From: Methylobacterium sp. Leaf91
GTDB taxonomy: Bacteria > Pseudomonadota > Alphaproteobacteria > Rhizobiales > Beijerinckiaceae
Assembly: GCF_001422815.1 (NCBI RefSeq)
Contig: NZ_LMMP01000008.1
Coordinates: forward strand, 14,618 to 78,617
Direction of reading: 5' to 3'
DNA: 64,000 nucleotides
Shown here: positions 8,275 to 16,944 of the stretch, in pieces
How the letters are laid out: every line of letters starts with the position of its first letter
Numbering within the stretch: position 1 is the first letter of the stretch
Position numbers and translations under genes: made by a program
Notes under the pieces: model-generated
Seen by the model: only the letters and a program-made list of their open reading frames with translations
Told to the model about the DNA's origin: nothing
Database searches by the model: none

Positions 8275-9912
8275 CTAGAACACGTGCCGTAGGATGAAGA
8301 AGAGGACGCCCGCCAGGGTGATGGCGGCCGGCAGGGTCAGGACCCAGGCCAGCGCCATGTTGCGTACGGTCGACATCTGCAGGCCCGAACCGTTGGCGGC
8401 CATGGTGCCGGCGACGCCGCTCGACAGGATGTGCGTGGTCGAGACTGGCAGACCGTAGAGTTCGGCGAGACCGATGGTGCCGGCGGCGACCATCTCGGCG
8501 GAAGCGCCCTGCGCGTAGGTGAGATGGGTCTTCCCGATTCTCTCGCCCACGGTGACGACGATGCGCTTCCAGCCGACCATCGTGCCGAGGCCGAGAGCCA
8601 GTGCGACGCAGACCTTGACCCAAGTCGGGATGTAGCGTGTCCCATCGTTGAGGAGGCCGGTATAGGCCTTCAGGGTACCGGCCTCGGCTTCCGAGAATGT
8701 CGCGCCGTTCTTCGGCAGGAGCCGGATCGCGTCGGCGGCGAGATACATGTCGTTGCGCAGGTTCGAGGTCGCCGCAGCCGGCACCTGCTTGATGGCGCCG
8801 TAGGCCTTCACGTTATCGGCGATGTCGGTGGAGAGCGCGGCGAGGGCCCCGTACACGGCAGGCTGGTTCAGGTCCTTGGACTTGAGAGCTTCCGAGACCT
8901 GCTTGCGGGCCTCGGCGGCGTCAGGCTTCGGCGCGTTCCCGGCATGGCTGGCGAATACCGTGCTGGCGTTCTGGGAGGTCTGGATGAAGGCCGGGGTGGT
9001 GTCGTCCGCCATCGTGCGGTTGAGGGCGTAGGCGGTGGGGGCGGCGCCGATGAGGATGAGCATGATCAGGCCCATGCCCTTCTGGCCGTCATTGCCGCCA
9101 TGGAAGAACGACACGAGCGTGCAGGTCAGGATCAGAAGGCTGCGAATCCACAAAGGCGGTGGGGTTTCGCCCTTGGGGGCCTCGTAGAGATCCTTGCGCC
9201 GCACGGTGAATTTGAGGGCCAGCAGCAGCAGGGCGGCGGCGACGAACCCGATGACGGGGCTGAACAGCAGCGCCTTGAACACGCCCAGGGCCTGCGCCCA
9301 GTCGACGCCCGAGGTTGCCTGTCCCTCGGGGGCCATCAACTGGTTGGCGAGGCCGACGCCGATGACCGATCCGATCAGGGCATGGGACGACGAGTTCGGC
9401 AGGCCGAAAGCCCAGGTGCCCAGGTTCCAGAGGATCGCGGCGATGAGCAGCGCGAAGATCATGGCGTAACCGGCCGACGACCCGACCTGCAGGATCAGTT
9501 CCACCGGCAGCAGGGTGACGATGGCATAGGCCACGGCGCCGGAAGACAGCATCACACCGAGGAAGTTGAAGGCGCCCGACCAGATGACCGCGACGAGCGG
9601 CGGCATCGAGTGAGTATAGATCACGGTGGCCACGGCATTGGCGGTGTCGTGGAACCCGTTCACGAACTCGAAGGCCAGAGCGATGAGCAGAGCCAGTCCG
9701 AGCAGCACGAAGGCGCCGATGGCGAGAGGCGACTGCCCCACCGCGTTCATGTCGGTCACGAGGCTGTAGAGCGCGTAGCCCAGTCCGGCGACCAGGACGA
9801 GCAGGAAGGCGATGACGCCGCCCGGATGAATGCCGTGGTCGAGCTTTGGCCCCGTGGCGGGCGCCTTGGCGCCCTGCGGCAGTCCGGTCGGAGCAGCAAC
9901 GGCGTCGGACAT
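8275..9912 (-). CDS. pitA: Inorganic phosphate transporter, Pit family
   Basis: A 545-residue integral membrane protein with two Pit/PHO4 halves. The N-half carries FEFVNGFHDTANAVATVI and the C-half GLPVSTTHILSSGVAG, both signature motifs. NSSSHALIG and FFHGGNDGQKGMGLI are further hallmarks. A soluble loop of roughly 110 residues separates the halves (from NRTMADDTTP to NDGTRYIPTW). It would couple uptake of metal-phosphate to protons at the inner membrane. The long N-terminal lead and large loop match the longer alphaproteobacterial Pit proteins. A possible Pho box sits about 50 bases upstream. Confidence 0.93.
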   Translation of the reverse strand: MSDAVAAPTGLPQGAKAPATGPKLDHGIHPGGVIAFLLVLVAGLGYALYSLVTDMNAVGQSPLAIGAFVLLGLALLIALAFEFVNGFHDTANAVATVIYTHSMPPLVAVIWSGAFNFLGVMLSSGAVAYAIVTLLPVELILQVGSSAGYAMIFALLIAAILWNLGTWAFGLPNSSSHALIGSVIGVGLANQLMAPEGQATSGVDWAQALGVFKALLFSPVIGFVAAALLLLALKFTVRRKDLYEAPKGETPPPLWIRSLLILTCTLVSFFHGGNDGQKGMGLIMLILIGAAPTAYALNRTMADDTTPAFIQTSQNASTVFASHAGNAPKPDAAEARKQVSEALKSKDLNQPAVYGALAALSTDIADNVKAYGAIKQVPAAATSNLRNDMYLAADAIRLLPKNGATFSEAEAGTLKAYTGLLNDGTRYIPTWVKVCVALALGLGTMVGWKRIVVTVGERIGKTHLTYAQGASAEMVAAGTIGLAELYGLPVSTTHILSSGVAGTMAANGSGLQMSTVRNMALAWVLTLPAAITLAGVLFFILRHVF

Positions 9913-9962
9913 GATGGCCTCAGGACCCGGGGGATCAACGATCCTGCCAGTAGGTCGCGCTC

Positions 9963-9980
9963 ATAACAGTCCTGTGACAT
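9963..9980 (-). promoter_or_regulatory. Possible Pho box upstream of the Pit transporter
   Basis: On the minus strand the sequence is ATGTCAC, spacer AGGA, CTGTTAT. These are two 7-base direct repeats with a 4-base spacer, matching the PhoB consensus CTGTCAT at 11 of 14 positions, in the right orientation and 50 bases before the pit start. Pit genes are often constitutive, so PhoB control would be notable. Confidence 0.35.
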
Positions 9981-10194
9981 GCATTCAAAAAGCACCGATG
10001 GTGCTGGATTAAAGTGATCGACACGAACGTACGACGCGAACTCGCTCCGTGAAGGGTGCCAAGTGCAGGCGCTGCCAAGCGTTGTCCAAATCCGTCCGGC
10101 CCTGTCGGATGGAACGACCACTTTTTTTCTTTGATTCTGACCTCGACCACTCTGTCGGCGCAGAGGCGTTCGTCGCTCATCATGGTTGGCGTCA

Positions 10195-11094
10195 CTAGCC
10201 CGTGTCGGCGCAACGCAATTGGGCAATGAGCCAGCGCCCGGCCGGTCCCGGAGGCCGTTCCATCGGGTATACGGCCCACATCGGCAGGAAGAGGCCACCC
10301 TTCGGCAACGCAGCGATGTCGAGGCGCACGAGGTGTCCGACGGCGAGGTCATCCGCCACGACCTCCAGGGGCATCCCGCCCCATCCGAGCCCCGAGCGCA
10401 GGAAAGCATGCTTGGCTCCGAGATCGGCCAGCCGCCAGGTCCTTGGCGAGAACACGCCGAACTCGCGCCCCTTCGTCAGCTCGCTGCGGTCGGTCAGGAC
10501 GAGTTGGACATGCTCGGCCAAGTCGGCGGTCGGGATGGTCCCCGTCCTGCGCGCGAGGGGATGGGCGGGCGAGGCGACCATGACCAGTTCGATCTGGCGC
10601 AACGGCTCGCGCGCAAGCTCGGGCGGCAGCAGGGGCGTGGCGCCCGCGACCGCGAAAGCGCAGCGCCCGTCGAGGACCGGCGCGATCACCGCCCCCAGGG
10701 TCTCGACCTGGATGCGCAGGGGCGTGGAGGGAAAGGTCGGCTGGAACGCGGCCACCGCTTGCGTGAGCACTTGGAACGGGAACAGGACGTCCAGCACGAT
10801 GCTGACTTCCGCCTCCAGGCCGCCGGCAAGGTCCCGGGCCTGGGCCTTGAACGTCTCGGCGGCCGCTACCGTCGCGCGTGCATGGGCGAGCAGCACGCGG
10901 CCCGCCTCAGTCAGGACCGGATAACGGTTCGAGCGGTCGAAGAGCTTGATGCCGGATTGCGTCTCCAGGTTTGCCAGAGACTGGCTGACCAGCGACTGCG
11001 CCCGCCCGAGCTTGCGTGCGGCTGCGGAGAAGCTGCCGGTATCTACCGCGGCGACGAAAGTCCGGAGTTGATCGAGGGTGAGTTGGTCGAGCAT
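10195..11094 (-). CDS. LysR-family transcriptional regulator
   Basis: 299 residues. The N-terminal helix-turn-helix reads LRTFVAAVDTGSFSAAARKL and SLVSQSLANLETQSGIKLF. The effector domain (about 90-295) starts EVSIVLDVLFPFQVL. It is divergent from the DoxX gene, with 115 bases between the starts that contain a good LysR-type inverted repeat. This suggests it regulates the DoxX gene and perhaps the luciferase-like monooxygenase behind it. The effector is unknown. Confidence 0.9.
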   Translation of the reverse strand: MLDQLTLDQLRTFVAAVDTGSFSAAARKLGRAQSLVSQSLANLETQSGIKLFDRSNRYPVLTEAGRVLLAHARATVAAAETFKAQARDLAGGLEAEVSIVLDVLFPFQVLTQAVAAFQPTFPSTPLRIQVETLGAVIAPVLDGRCAFAVAGATPLLPPELAREPLRQIELVMVASPAHPLARRTGTIPTADLAEHVQLVLTDRSELTKGREFGVFSPRTWRLADLGAKHAFLRSGLGWGGMPLEVVADDLAVGHLVRLDIAALPKGGLFLPMWAVYPMERPPGPAGRWLIAQLRCADTG

Positions 11095-11117
11095 CCATCT
11101 GTCCAGGTGATGGTATG

Positions 11118-11141
11118 CATCGAAAGATATAGGCTTCGATG
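11118..11141. promoter_or_regulatory. Candidate LysR operator between LysR and DoxX genes
   Basis: CATCGAA and TTCGATG form a perfect 7-base inverted repeat around a 10-base AT-rich spacer. The position, 24 bases upstream of the LysR start and in the divergent gap, is typical for an autoregulatory LysR site that also controls the divergent gene. Confidence 0.5.
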
Positions 11142-11209
11142 GGGGATGGAAGGGGCCTACGGCTTAGCGCACAGCCGAGCCAGTCCAGAGTTCGGCGGCA
11201 TCGAACTGG

Positions 11210-11620
11210 ATGTTCCTCATGTCACAGACCCTCACGGCCCCGTCCGCTCCGTCGCGCAAGCTCAACATCGCGACATGGTCGTTGCAGATCCTGCTCGCTC
11301 TCGTGTTCCTGGCGGCGGGCGGCGCCAAACTCGCCGGGGTGCCGATGATGGTGCAGGTCTATGACCTCATCGGCGTCGGCCAATGGTTCCGCGTCGTTAC
11401 CGGCCTCGTGGAAGTCGCAGGCGCCGTCGCCCTCCTGATCCCCGGCTACGCGGCCTTTGCCGCCCTCTGGCTGGCCTGCACCATGGTCGGCGCCATCATC
11501 GCCCATCTGGTCGTTCTACCCACGCCAGTGGCCCCGGCTGCCGTGCTGCTTGCCCTCACCGGAACCCTGGCCTGGCTGCGCCGAGACCAGATCCTCTCGG
11601 TCCTGGGGCGCCGTCGCTGA
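11210..11620 (+). CDS. DoxX family membrane protein
   Basis: 136 residues with about four hydrophobic helices: near 22-40 (LQILLALVFLAAGGAKLAG), 60-80, 83-103 and 105-120. The GAKL motif in helix 1 and the overall length fit the DoxX/DoxX-like family. Proteins of this family have been linked to quinone or thiol redox balance at the inner membrane; here the role is unknown. The start could also be the ATG at 11219. It is divergent from a LysR gene and followed by a luciferase-like monooxygenase on the same strand. Confidence 0.85.
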   Translation: MFLMSQTLTAPSAPSRKLNIATWSLQILLALVFLAAGGAKLAGVPMMVQVYDLIGVGQWFRVVTGLVEVAGAVALLIPGYAAFAALWLACTMVGAIIAHLVVLPTPVAPAAVLLALTGTLAWLRRDQILSVLGRRR

Positions 11621-11756
11621 GTAAGGGGCCGTTGCCCGGGATGGCCGCGGCCGACGCGAACGGATGCGGCGCCATCGCAAAGGGGCCGCGCTCCCATTCT
11701 CGCCTCATCGATCTGCACGCTTCTTCCATCTGATCGCACCAGAGAGACCGTCCGCC

Positions 11757-12800
11757 ATGGAACTCGGCATCGACAGCTTCGCCGTCACCCTTCCCGATCC
11801 GGAAACGGGCCGGTCCCTTCCGGCGGCCGAGCGCATGGCGCGTCTGCTCGCGGAAGTGGAGGTGGCCGACCGGGCCGGGCTCGACGTCTTCGGTATCGGT
11901 GAGCACCACCGCGCCGAATTCCTCGATGCGGCTCCGGCCGTCATCCTCGCGGCCGCGGCGGCACGCACGAGCCGGATCCGATTGACAAGCGCCGTCACGG
12001 TGTTGAGCGCGGCCGACCCGGTCCGCGTCTTTCAGGAGTTCGCTACCCTCGACCTGATCGCCAAGGGCCGGGCGGAGATTGTGGTCGGGCGCGGCTCCTT
12101 CGGCGAGGCCTACCCGCTCTTCGGGTTCGCCGCCGAGGATTACGACGCCCTCTTCGCGGAGAAGCTCGACCTGCTTCTGACGCTGCGCGAGCGGACCCAT
12201 GTCACCTGGCGCGGCCGGTTCCGCCCGCCGCTCACCGGCCAAGGCGTCTATCCGCGTCCGCACCAGGAGACGCTTCCGATCTGGATCGGTGTGGGTGGAA
12301 CACCGGCCTCCTTCGCGCGCGCCGGCACCCTCGGCCTGCCGCTGATGGTCGCCATCATCGGCGGTAGCTTCCAACGCTTTCGCCCCCTGGTCGACCTTTA
12401 CCGCGAAGCCGGCCGCCAGGCGGGCCATGCACCGGAGAGCCTCAAGGTCGGGGTGCATGCCGTCGGTTTCGTCGCCGATACCGACGGGGCCGCTCAGGAG
12501 GCGTTCTATCCCGGCTGGGCTCAGCTGTTCGGGAAGATCGGGGCGGAGCGGGGATGGCCGAACACGAACCAGCGTGAGCAATTCGAAGCCATGTGCGGCC
12601 CCTACGGCGCCTACCTGATCGGAGCGCCGGACACGGTTGCGGCGAAGGTGGTGACGGCCAGCGCCGCGCTCGGTGGCATATCCCGTCTGACCTTCCAGAT
12701 GAGTTCGGCGATGCAGGAGCCGGATGCCATGCAGCGATCCATCTCATTGCTCGGCACCGAGGTGATACCGCGGGTGAAAGCGTTGTCGTCGGCCTCGTGA
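11757..12800 (+). CDS. LLM-class flavin-dependent oxidoreductase
   Basis: 347 residues of the bacterial luciferase-like fold. ELGIDSFAVTLPDP opens the barrel; FGIGEHHRAEFLDAAPAVIL is the family signature with the E-H-H-R loop. SAVTVLSAADPVRVFQEFATL and GRAEIVVGRGSFGEAYPLFG follow. It would use FMNH2, supplied by a separate reductase, and oxygen to oxidise an unknown substrate in the cytosol. I chose the ATG at 11757, since the open frame extends upstream without family resemblance. It follows the DoxX gene by about 137 bases and converges with the transporter operon. Confidence 0.9.
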   Translation: MELGIDSFAVTLPDPETGRSLPAAERMARLLAEVEVADRAGLDVFGIGEHHRAEFLDAAPAVILAAAAARTSRIRLTSAVTVLSAADPVRVFQEFATLDLIAKGRAEIVVGRGSFGEAYPLFGFAAEDYDALFAEKLDLLLTLRERTHVTWRGRFRPPLTGQGVYPRPHQETLPIWIGVGGTPASFARAGTLGLPLMVAIIGGSFQRFRPLVDLYREAGRQAGHAPESLKVGVHAVGFVADTDGAAQEAFYPGWAQLFGKIGAERGWPNTNQREQFEAMCGPYGAYLIGAPDTVAAKVVTASAALGGISRLTFQMSSAMQEPDAMQRSISLLGTEVIPRVKALSSAS

Positions 12801-12847
12801 CGGCGCCCTGCCCCAGGCGCAGGGTCCCGTTCTTGGAACGACACCGT

Positions 12848-13618
12848 TCAGGCCGGCACGTGGGTGGGCGCCGTCCCGAGGCCGAGATAGAACGTCTTGA
12901 TGTCGTCGCGCCCACGAAGTTCGGCGGCGGTGCCGGTGAGGACGCTGTGTCCATTCTCCAGCACGACCGCCCGGTCCGCATGGCGCAGCGCGACGGTGAC
13001 GTTCTGCTCGGCGACCAGGATCGTCAGTCCCTCGTCGCGGTTGAGGCGCTCGAGGGTGCGAAAGATCTCGGCCACCACCTGCGGAGCGAGGCCCATGGAG
13101 GGTTCGTCGAGGACGAGCAGGCGCGGACGACCCATCAGGGCACGCCCGATCGCCACCATCTGTTGTTCGCCGCCGGAGATCAGCCCGGCCAGAATCCGGC
13201 GCTTCTGCAGCAGGCGCGGGAAGATTGCGTAGATCCGCGCGAGGTCGGACCGAATGGCGGATCGGTTCGAGCCGCGCCCGAGCCCACCGGTGACGAGGTT
13301 CTCCTCTACGCTGAGCCCACGGAAGCAGTGGCGGCCTTCGAGCACCCCGACGAGGCCCGCCCGCACCAGGGCGTCGGTGGGTGTCCGGGACACGTCCTGT
13401 CCGTCATAGACGATGCGGCCCGCCGTCACCTGCCCGCGCTCGGCCGGCAGGAGGTTCGAGACCGCCTTGAGGACGGTGGTCTTGCCGGCGCCGTTGGAGC
13501 CCACGAGGGCGACGATCTCGCCCGCCGCGACGGCGAGGTCGACTCCCGAGAGGGCGCGGACGGCGCCGCCATAGCGGGCCTCCAGCGCCTCGACGCGTAG
13601 CAGCGGCGTGCCGGTCAC
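12848..13618 (-). CDS. livF: Branched-chain amino acid/amide ABC transporter ATP-binding protein LivF
   Basis: 256 residues. Walker A GSNGAGKTTVLKA, the signature region LISGGEQQMVAIGRALM with ISGGEQQ in place of LSGGQQQ, Walker B RLLVLDEPSMGLAP, and the D-loop and His switch (ILVAEQN, where the position often His is Gln as usual in LivF) are all visible. I chose the GTG start at 13618. It overlaps the stop of the substrate-binding gene by GTGA, and homologous sequence begins just there. This is the last gene of the five-gene operon. With LivG it would power the LivHM permease. Confidence 0.9.
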   Translation of the reverse strand: MTGTPLLRVEALEARYGGAVRALSGVDLAVAAGEIVALVGSNGAGKTTVLKAVSNLLPAERGQVTAGRIVYDGQDVSRTPTDALVRAGLVGVLEGRHCFRGLSVEENLVTGGLGRGSNRSAIRSDLARIYAIFPRLLQKRRILAGLISGGEQQMVAIGRALMGRPRLLVLDEPSMGLAPQVVAEIFRTLERLNRDEGLTILVAEQNVTVALRHADRAVVLENGHSVLTGTAAELRGRDDIKTFYLGLGTAPTHVPA

Positions 13619-14967
13619 GGAGTGGCCGCCGCGGCGTGGGTCGCATTCTCCTCGGCGGCACAGTTGCGCGGCGTGATGCCGTGCTCCTTGGCGTAGGTCG
13701 CCGACGAGGCCTCGATGATCGGGCGCAGGGTCGCCCAGTCGGGGGCGATCCAGTCGGAGACCACCTTCCATTTCGCCCCGTCCCATTGCTGGAAGGTGAC
13801 GCGGCCATCGCCTTCGTGATTGGCGCAGGTGACGTTGATGGAATGGAACAGGCCCTTGGCGCCCAAAGCCGCGACCCGGGCTTCGTCGAGACGCAGGTGC
13901 TCGAAGCCCCAGCGGACCTCGTCTCCGGTGAGCGTCCGCTTGCCGAACTTCGCTTGCGCCGCCCGCACCGCCTCGACGTTGAGGATGCCGTTCACGATGC
14001 CGAGGTTGTGGTAGACGCTACCGATGCGCTTCTTGTCGGCGAGATTGCCGGTATTGCCGTCGTAGACGGTCTTGATGATGTCCTTCAGCACTGGATATTC
14101 GGCGCCCGACGCCTGCGTGGTGATGGCGACGTAGCCCTTGGCGGCCTCTCCTGCCGGGATCACGTCCTCCTCCGAGTTGGACCAGACGTTGCCGACGATG
14201 CGGTTGGCGGGAAAGCCCGTCTTCTGGGCGGTCTTCAACGCCACCGGGTTCATCACGCCCCAACCGCGCAGGACCACGTAATCCGGCTTGAGGCGGCGGA
14301 TGGTCAGCCATTGCGATTGCTGCTCGTTGCCGGGATGCGGCACCTCGATCTGCTCGACCTTGAAGCCGTGCTTCTTGGCGAGGAGCTCATAGATCGGGAT
14401 CGTCTCCTTGCCGTACGGCGAGCCATGATAGAGCACCGCGATGGTCTTGCCCTTGAGCCTGTCGAGTTCACCCTCGCGGCTCCCGAGATATTCGACGATG
14501 CCGGATGTCTCGCTGTAGGGGTTGAGGAGGAGCGGGAAGACGTAGGGGAAGACCCGGCCATCGGTGGAATCGGTGCGGCCGTGATTGATCGTGATCAGCG
14601 GCACCTTGTCCTTGGTGATCCGGTCGACCATCGCATAGGCGATTCCCACAGAGAGCGGGTTCCAGGCTGCGATGCCGGGACGGGATTTGAGCCGCTCATA
14701 GACCTCGACGCCGCGCTCGACCTCGTACTGGGTCTCGCCCTCGCTCCAGGTCAGCTTGACCCCGTTCACGCCGCCGTCGCGGGTGTTGATCAGGTTCAGG
14801 TAATCGATGAAGCCACCGAAGAACCCGGTGCCGCCGGCCGCATAGGGCCCCACCCGGTAACTCTGCAGGGGGAAGTGCTGTTCGTCGGCGCCGGCCGAAC
14901 CGGTGAGCGCGACGAGGGCGGTCCCGGCGACGAGCACGGAACGCAGGGCGGTTCTGAATGCGGGCAT
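13615..14967 (-). CDS. ABC transporter substrate-binding protein (branched-chain amino acid/amide type)
   Basis: 450 residues with a Sec signal peptide (SVLVAGTALVALTGSAGA). The mature part is a type I periplasmic binding fold: GPYAAGGTGFFGGFIDYLNLIN, then VNGVKLTWSEGETQYEVERG and a second lobe with KPDYVVLRGWGVMNPVALKT. The ligand cannot be told from the sequence. Members with this opening are often annotated as branched-chain amino acid or aromatic compound binders. It sits between LivM and LivF in the operon, 40 bases after livM and overlapping livF. Confidence 0.88.
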   Translation of the reverse strand: MPAFRTALRSVLVAGTALVALTGSAGADEQHFPLQSYRVGPYAAGGTGFFGGFIDYLNLINTRDGGVNGVKLTWSEGETQYEVERGVEVYERLKSRPGIAAWNPLSVGIAYAMVDRITKDKVPLITINHGRTDSTDGRVFPYVFPLLLNPYSETSGIVEYLGSREGELDRLKGKTIAVLYHGSPYGKETIPIYELLAKKHGFKVEQIEVPHPGNEQQSQWLTIRRLKPDYVVLRGWGVMNPVALKTAQKTGFPANRIVGNVWSNSEEDVIPAGEAAKGYVAITTQASGAEYPVLKDIIKTVYDGNTGNLADKKRIGSVYHNLGIVNGILNVEAVRAAQAKFGKRTLTGDEVRWGFEHLRLDEARVAALGAKGLFHSINVTCANHEGDGRVTFQQWDGAKWKVVSDWIAPDWATLRPIIEASSATYAKEHGITPRNCAAEENATHAAAATP

Positions 14968-15007
14968 GGGAAGTCCCTTAGTTCGCTGGTCTCAGGAGTT
15001 TGAACGG

Positions 15008-16045
15008 TCAGGCCGAGGGGCGTAGGCGGCGCACGGCGCGGTCGAGGAGCGCACTGAGCCCGGCGGGTTCGCGGATCAGGAAGGCGACGATCAGGATTCC
15101 GAGGACGATGCGCTGACACATCTCCAGCGTGCCGGAATCGAACCCGTCGCCGAGTAAGGCTGCGCCGAACCGTGACAACAGCAACGGCAGGACGACGATG
15201 AGCCCCGCGCCCAGGAAGGCGCCGCGCAGGGTGCCGAGGCCGCCGATGATGACGATGAACAGGATCTGGAAGGAGCGGTCGAGGTTGAACCCTGCCGGCT
15301 CCACCGTGCGCAGGTAGGCGAAGGCCCAGAGCACACCCGCTACGCCGATGATGAAGGAGGACAGCCCGAAAGCGAGGAGCTTGGTGCGCGCCACCTTCAC
15401 GCCGATGACGCGGGCGGCGGTCTCGTTGTCACGCACGGCGACGAAGTTGCGTCCGGTGGGCGAGGTAACCAGGCGCCAGGCCAGGACCGTCAGCAGCGTC
15501 ACCACGGTGAGCGAGAACAGGTAGCGGCCACGGGCATCCTCGAAGGACAGGCCGGCGACGACGAGCGGTGGCGCGCTGATGATTCCGGATGGGCTGTCGT
15601 TGGAGAGCCAGCTGAAGCGGTTCAGCACCCAGGCCACGAAGAACTGCACCGCCAGCGTCGAGACGGCGAGGTAGAAGCCGCGCAGCCGCAGGGCGGGCAA
15701 ACCGGCCACCAGCCCCGCCAGTGCGGCGACGAGCCCGGCCAGCACGATGGTCGCCGGCAGCGGCAGGAAGGGCAATCGCAGCGACAGGTTGAAGGCGGCA
15801 TAGGCCCCCACCGCCATGAAGGCAGAGGACCCGAGCGAGAGCTGGCCGGCATAGCCGGTGAGCAGGTTGAGTCCGAGGGCCGCCAGCGACAGGGCCAGGA
15901 ACGGCGTCAGGATCGCCTCGTAGAGGTAGCTGCTGCCGACGAGCGGAACGATCCCATAGGCGATCGTCAGAAGAAGAACGACGCCGATGCCCTTGGCGGA
16001 TAGGCACGGCAGGGACTTGTCCAGCGGAGTAGAGGTGGCGGCCAT
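15008..16045 (-). CDS. livM: Branched-chain amino acid ABC transporter permease LivM
   Basis: 345 residues with about nine hydrophobic helices. Family features are LNLLTGYAGQLSLGSSAFMAVGAYAAF and, near 200-220, the cytoplasmic EAA-like loop NFVAVRDNETAARVIGVKV. Together with LivH it forms the inner-membrane channel. It begins 5 bases after livH, so translation is probably coupled. Confidence 0.92.
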   Translation of the reverse strand: MAATSTPLDKSLPCLSAKGIGVVLLLTIAYGIVPLVGSSYLYEAILTPFLALSLAALGLNLLTGYAGQLSLGSSAFMAVGAYAAFNLSLRLPFLPLPATIVLAGLVAALAGLVAGLPALRLRGFYLAVSTLAVQFFVAWVLNRFSWLSNDSPSGIISAPPLVVAGLSFEDARGRYLFSLTVVTLLTVLAWRLVTSPTGRNFVAVRDNETAARVIGVKVARTKLLAFGLSSFIIGVAGVLWAFAYLRTVEPAGFNLDRSFQILFIVIIGGLGTLRGAFLGAGLIVVLPLLLSRFGAALLGDGFDSGTLEMCQRIVLGILIVAFLIREPAGLSALLDRAVRRLRPSA

Positions 16046-16050
16046 GGCGC

Positions 16051-16944
16051 TCAGACCCGCTCGACGCTGCGCATGCCGAACAGCCCCGAGGGCTTCAGCA
16101 GCAGGAAGCCCAAAGCCGCGACATAAGCGATCCAGCCCTCAATGCCGCTGCCGATGACCGGCCCGAGATAGACTTCCGACAGCTTCTCCACCGCGCCGAC
16201 GATGAGGCCGGCGACGATGGCGCCGAGGATCGAATCGAAACCGCCGAGCACGAGGACCGGCAGGGCCTTCAGCACCACCAGGGAGAGCGAGAATTGCACG
16301 CCGAGGCGCGCTCCCCAGAGTAGTCCAGCCACCAGGGCGACGATGCCCGACGCGATCCAGACCGCGGCCCAGATCCGGGGCAGGCGCAGGCCGGTGTTCA
16401 GAGCCGCCAGCGGATCGTCCGCCACCGCACGGAAGGCGAGGCCGGTGCGGGTGTAGCGAAAGAACAGGCTCAGCACGGCTACCATCAGCCCGGCGACGGC
16501 TGCGGCGAACAGGTCGAAGCGGCTGACGAGGATGCCGGCGAGGTCGATCGGCGTATCGTCGATGCCGAGATCTAGCCCGTGTACCTGCGTGCCCCAGGCG
16601 AGCTGGGCGGCTCCCTCGATGACGTAGGCGACGCCGAGCGTCGCCATGAAGAGAGTGATCGGCGGCTGGTTGACCAGGGGCCGCAGGACGGCGCGTTCGA
16701 TGGCGAGCCCGAGGAGGGCCATGACCGCCAGGGTCGCGGCAAAGGCGCCGATGAAGGGCACGCCCCGTTCCGTAAGGCTGACGAAGGTCAGTGCCGCGAA
16801 CAGCAGCATCGCGCCTTGCGCGAAGTTGAGCACGCCGGAGGTCTTGTAGATCAACACGAAGCCGATCGCGACCAGCGCATACATGACCCCGGACAGCAGA
16901 CCGCCGACCAGCACCTCGACGAAGAAGGCGAGATCGGGATTCAT
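16051..16944 (-). CDS. livH: Branched-chain amino acid ABC transporter permease LivH
   Basis: 297 residues with about eight membrane helices. Typical segments are GLLSGVMYALVAIGFVLIYK and GVLNFAQGAMLLFAAL near the N-terminus. FRAVADDPLAALNTGLRLP is the coupling loop, and VVLKALPVLVLGGFDSILGA follows. The start overlaps the end of livG by 4 bases (ATGA). It forms the permease with LivM. Confidence 0.93.
   Translation of the reverse strand: MNPDLAFFVEVLVGGLLSGVMYALVAIGFVLIYKTSGVLNFAQGAMLLFAALTFVSLTERGVPFIGAFAATLAVMALLGLAIERAVLRPLVNQPPITLFMATLGVAYVIEGAAQLAWGTQVHGLDLGIDDTPIDLAGILVSRFDLFAAAVAGLMVAVLSLFFRYTRTGLAFRAVADDPLAALNTGLRLPRIWAAVWIASGIVALVAGLLWGARLGVQFSLSLVVLKALPVLVLGGFDSILGAIVAGLIVGAVEKLSEVYLGPVIGSGIEGWIAYVAALGFLLLKPSGLFGMRSVERV

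Noticed and set aside
8431..9966. Long plus-strand frame opposite the Pit transporter
   Set aside because: The Gly/Glu/His/Asp-rich text is typical of antisense frames in GC-rich genes; the minus strand carries clear Pit motifs.
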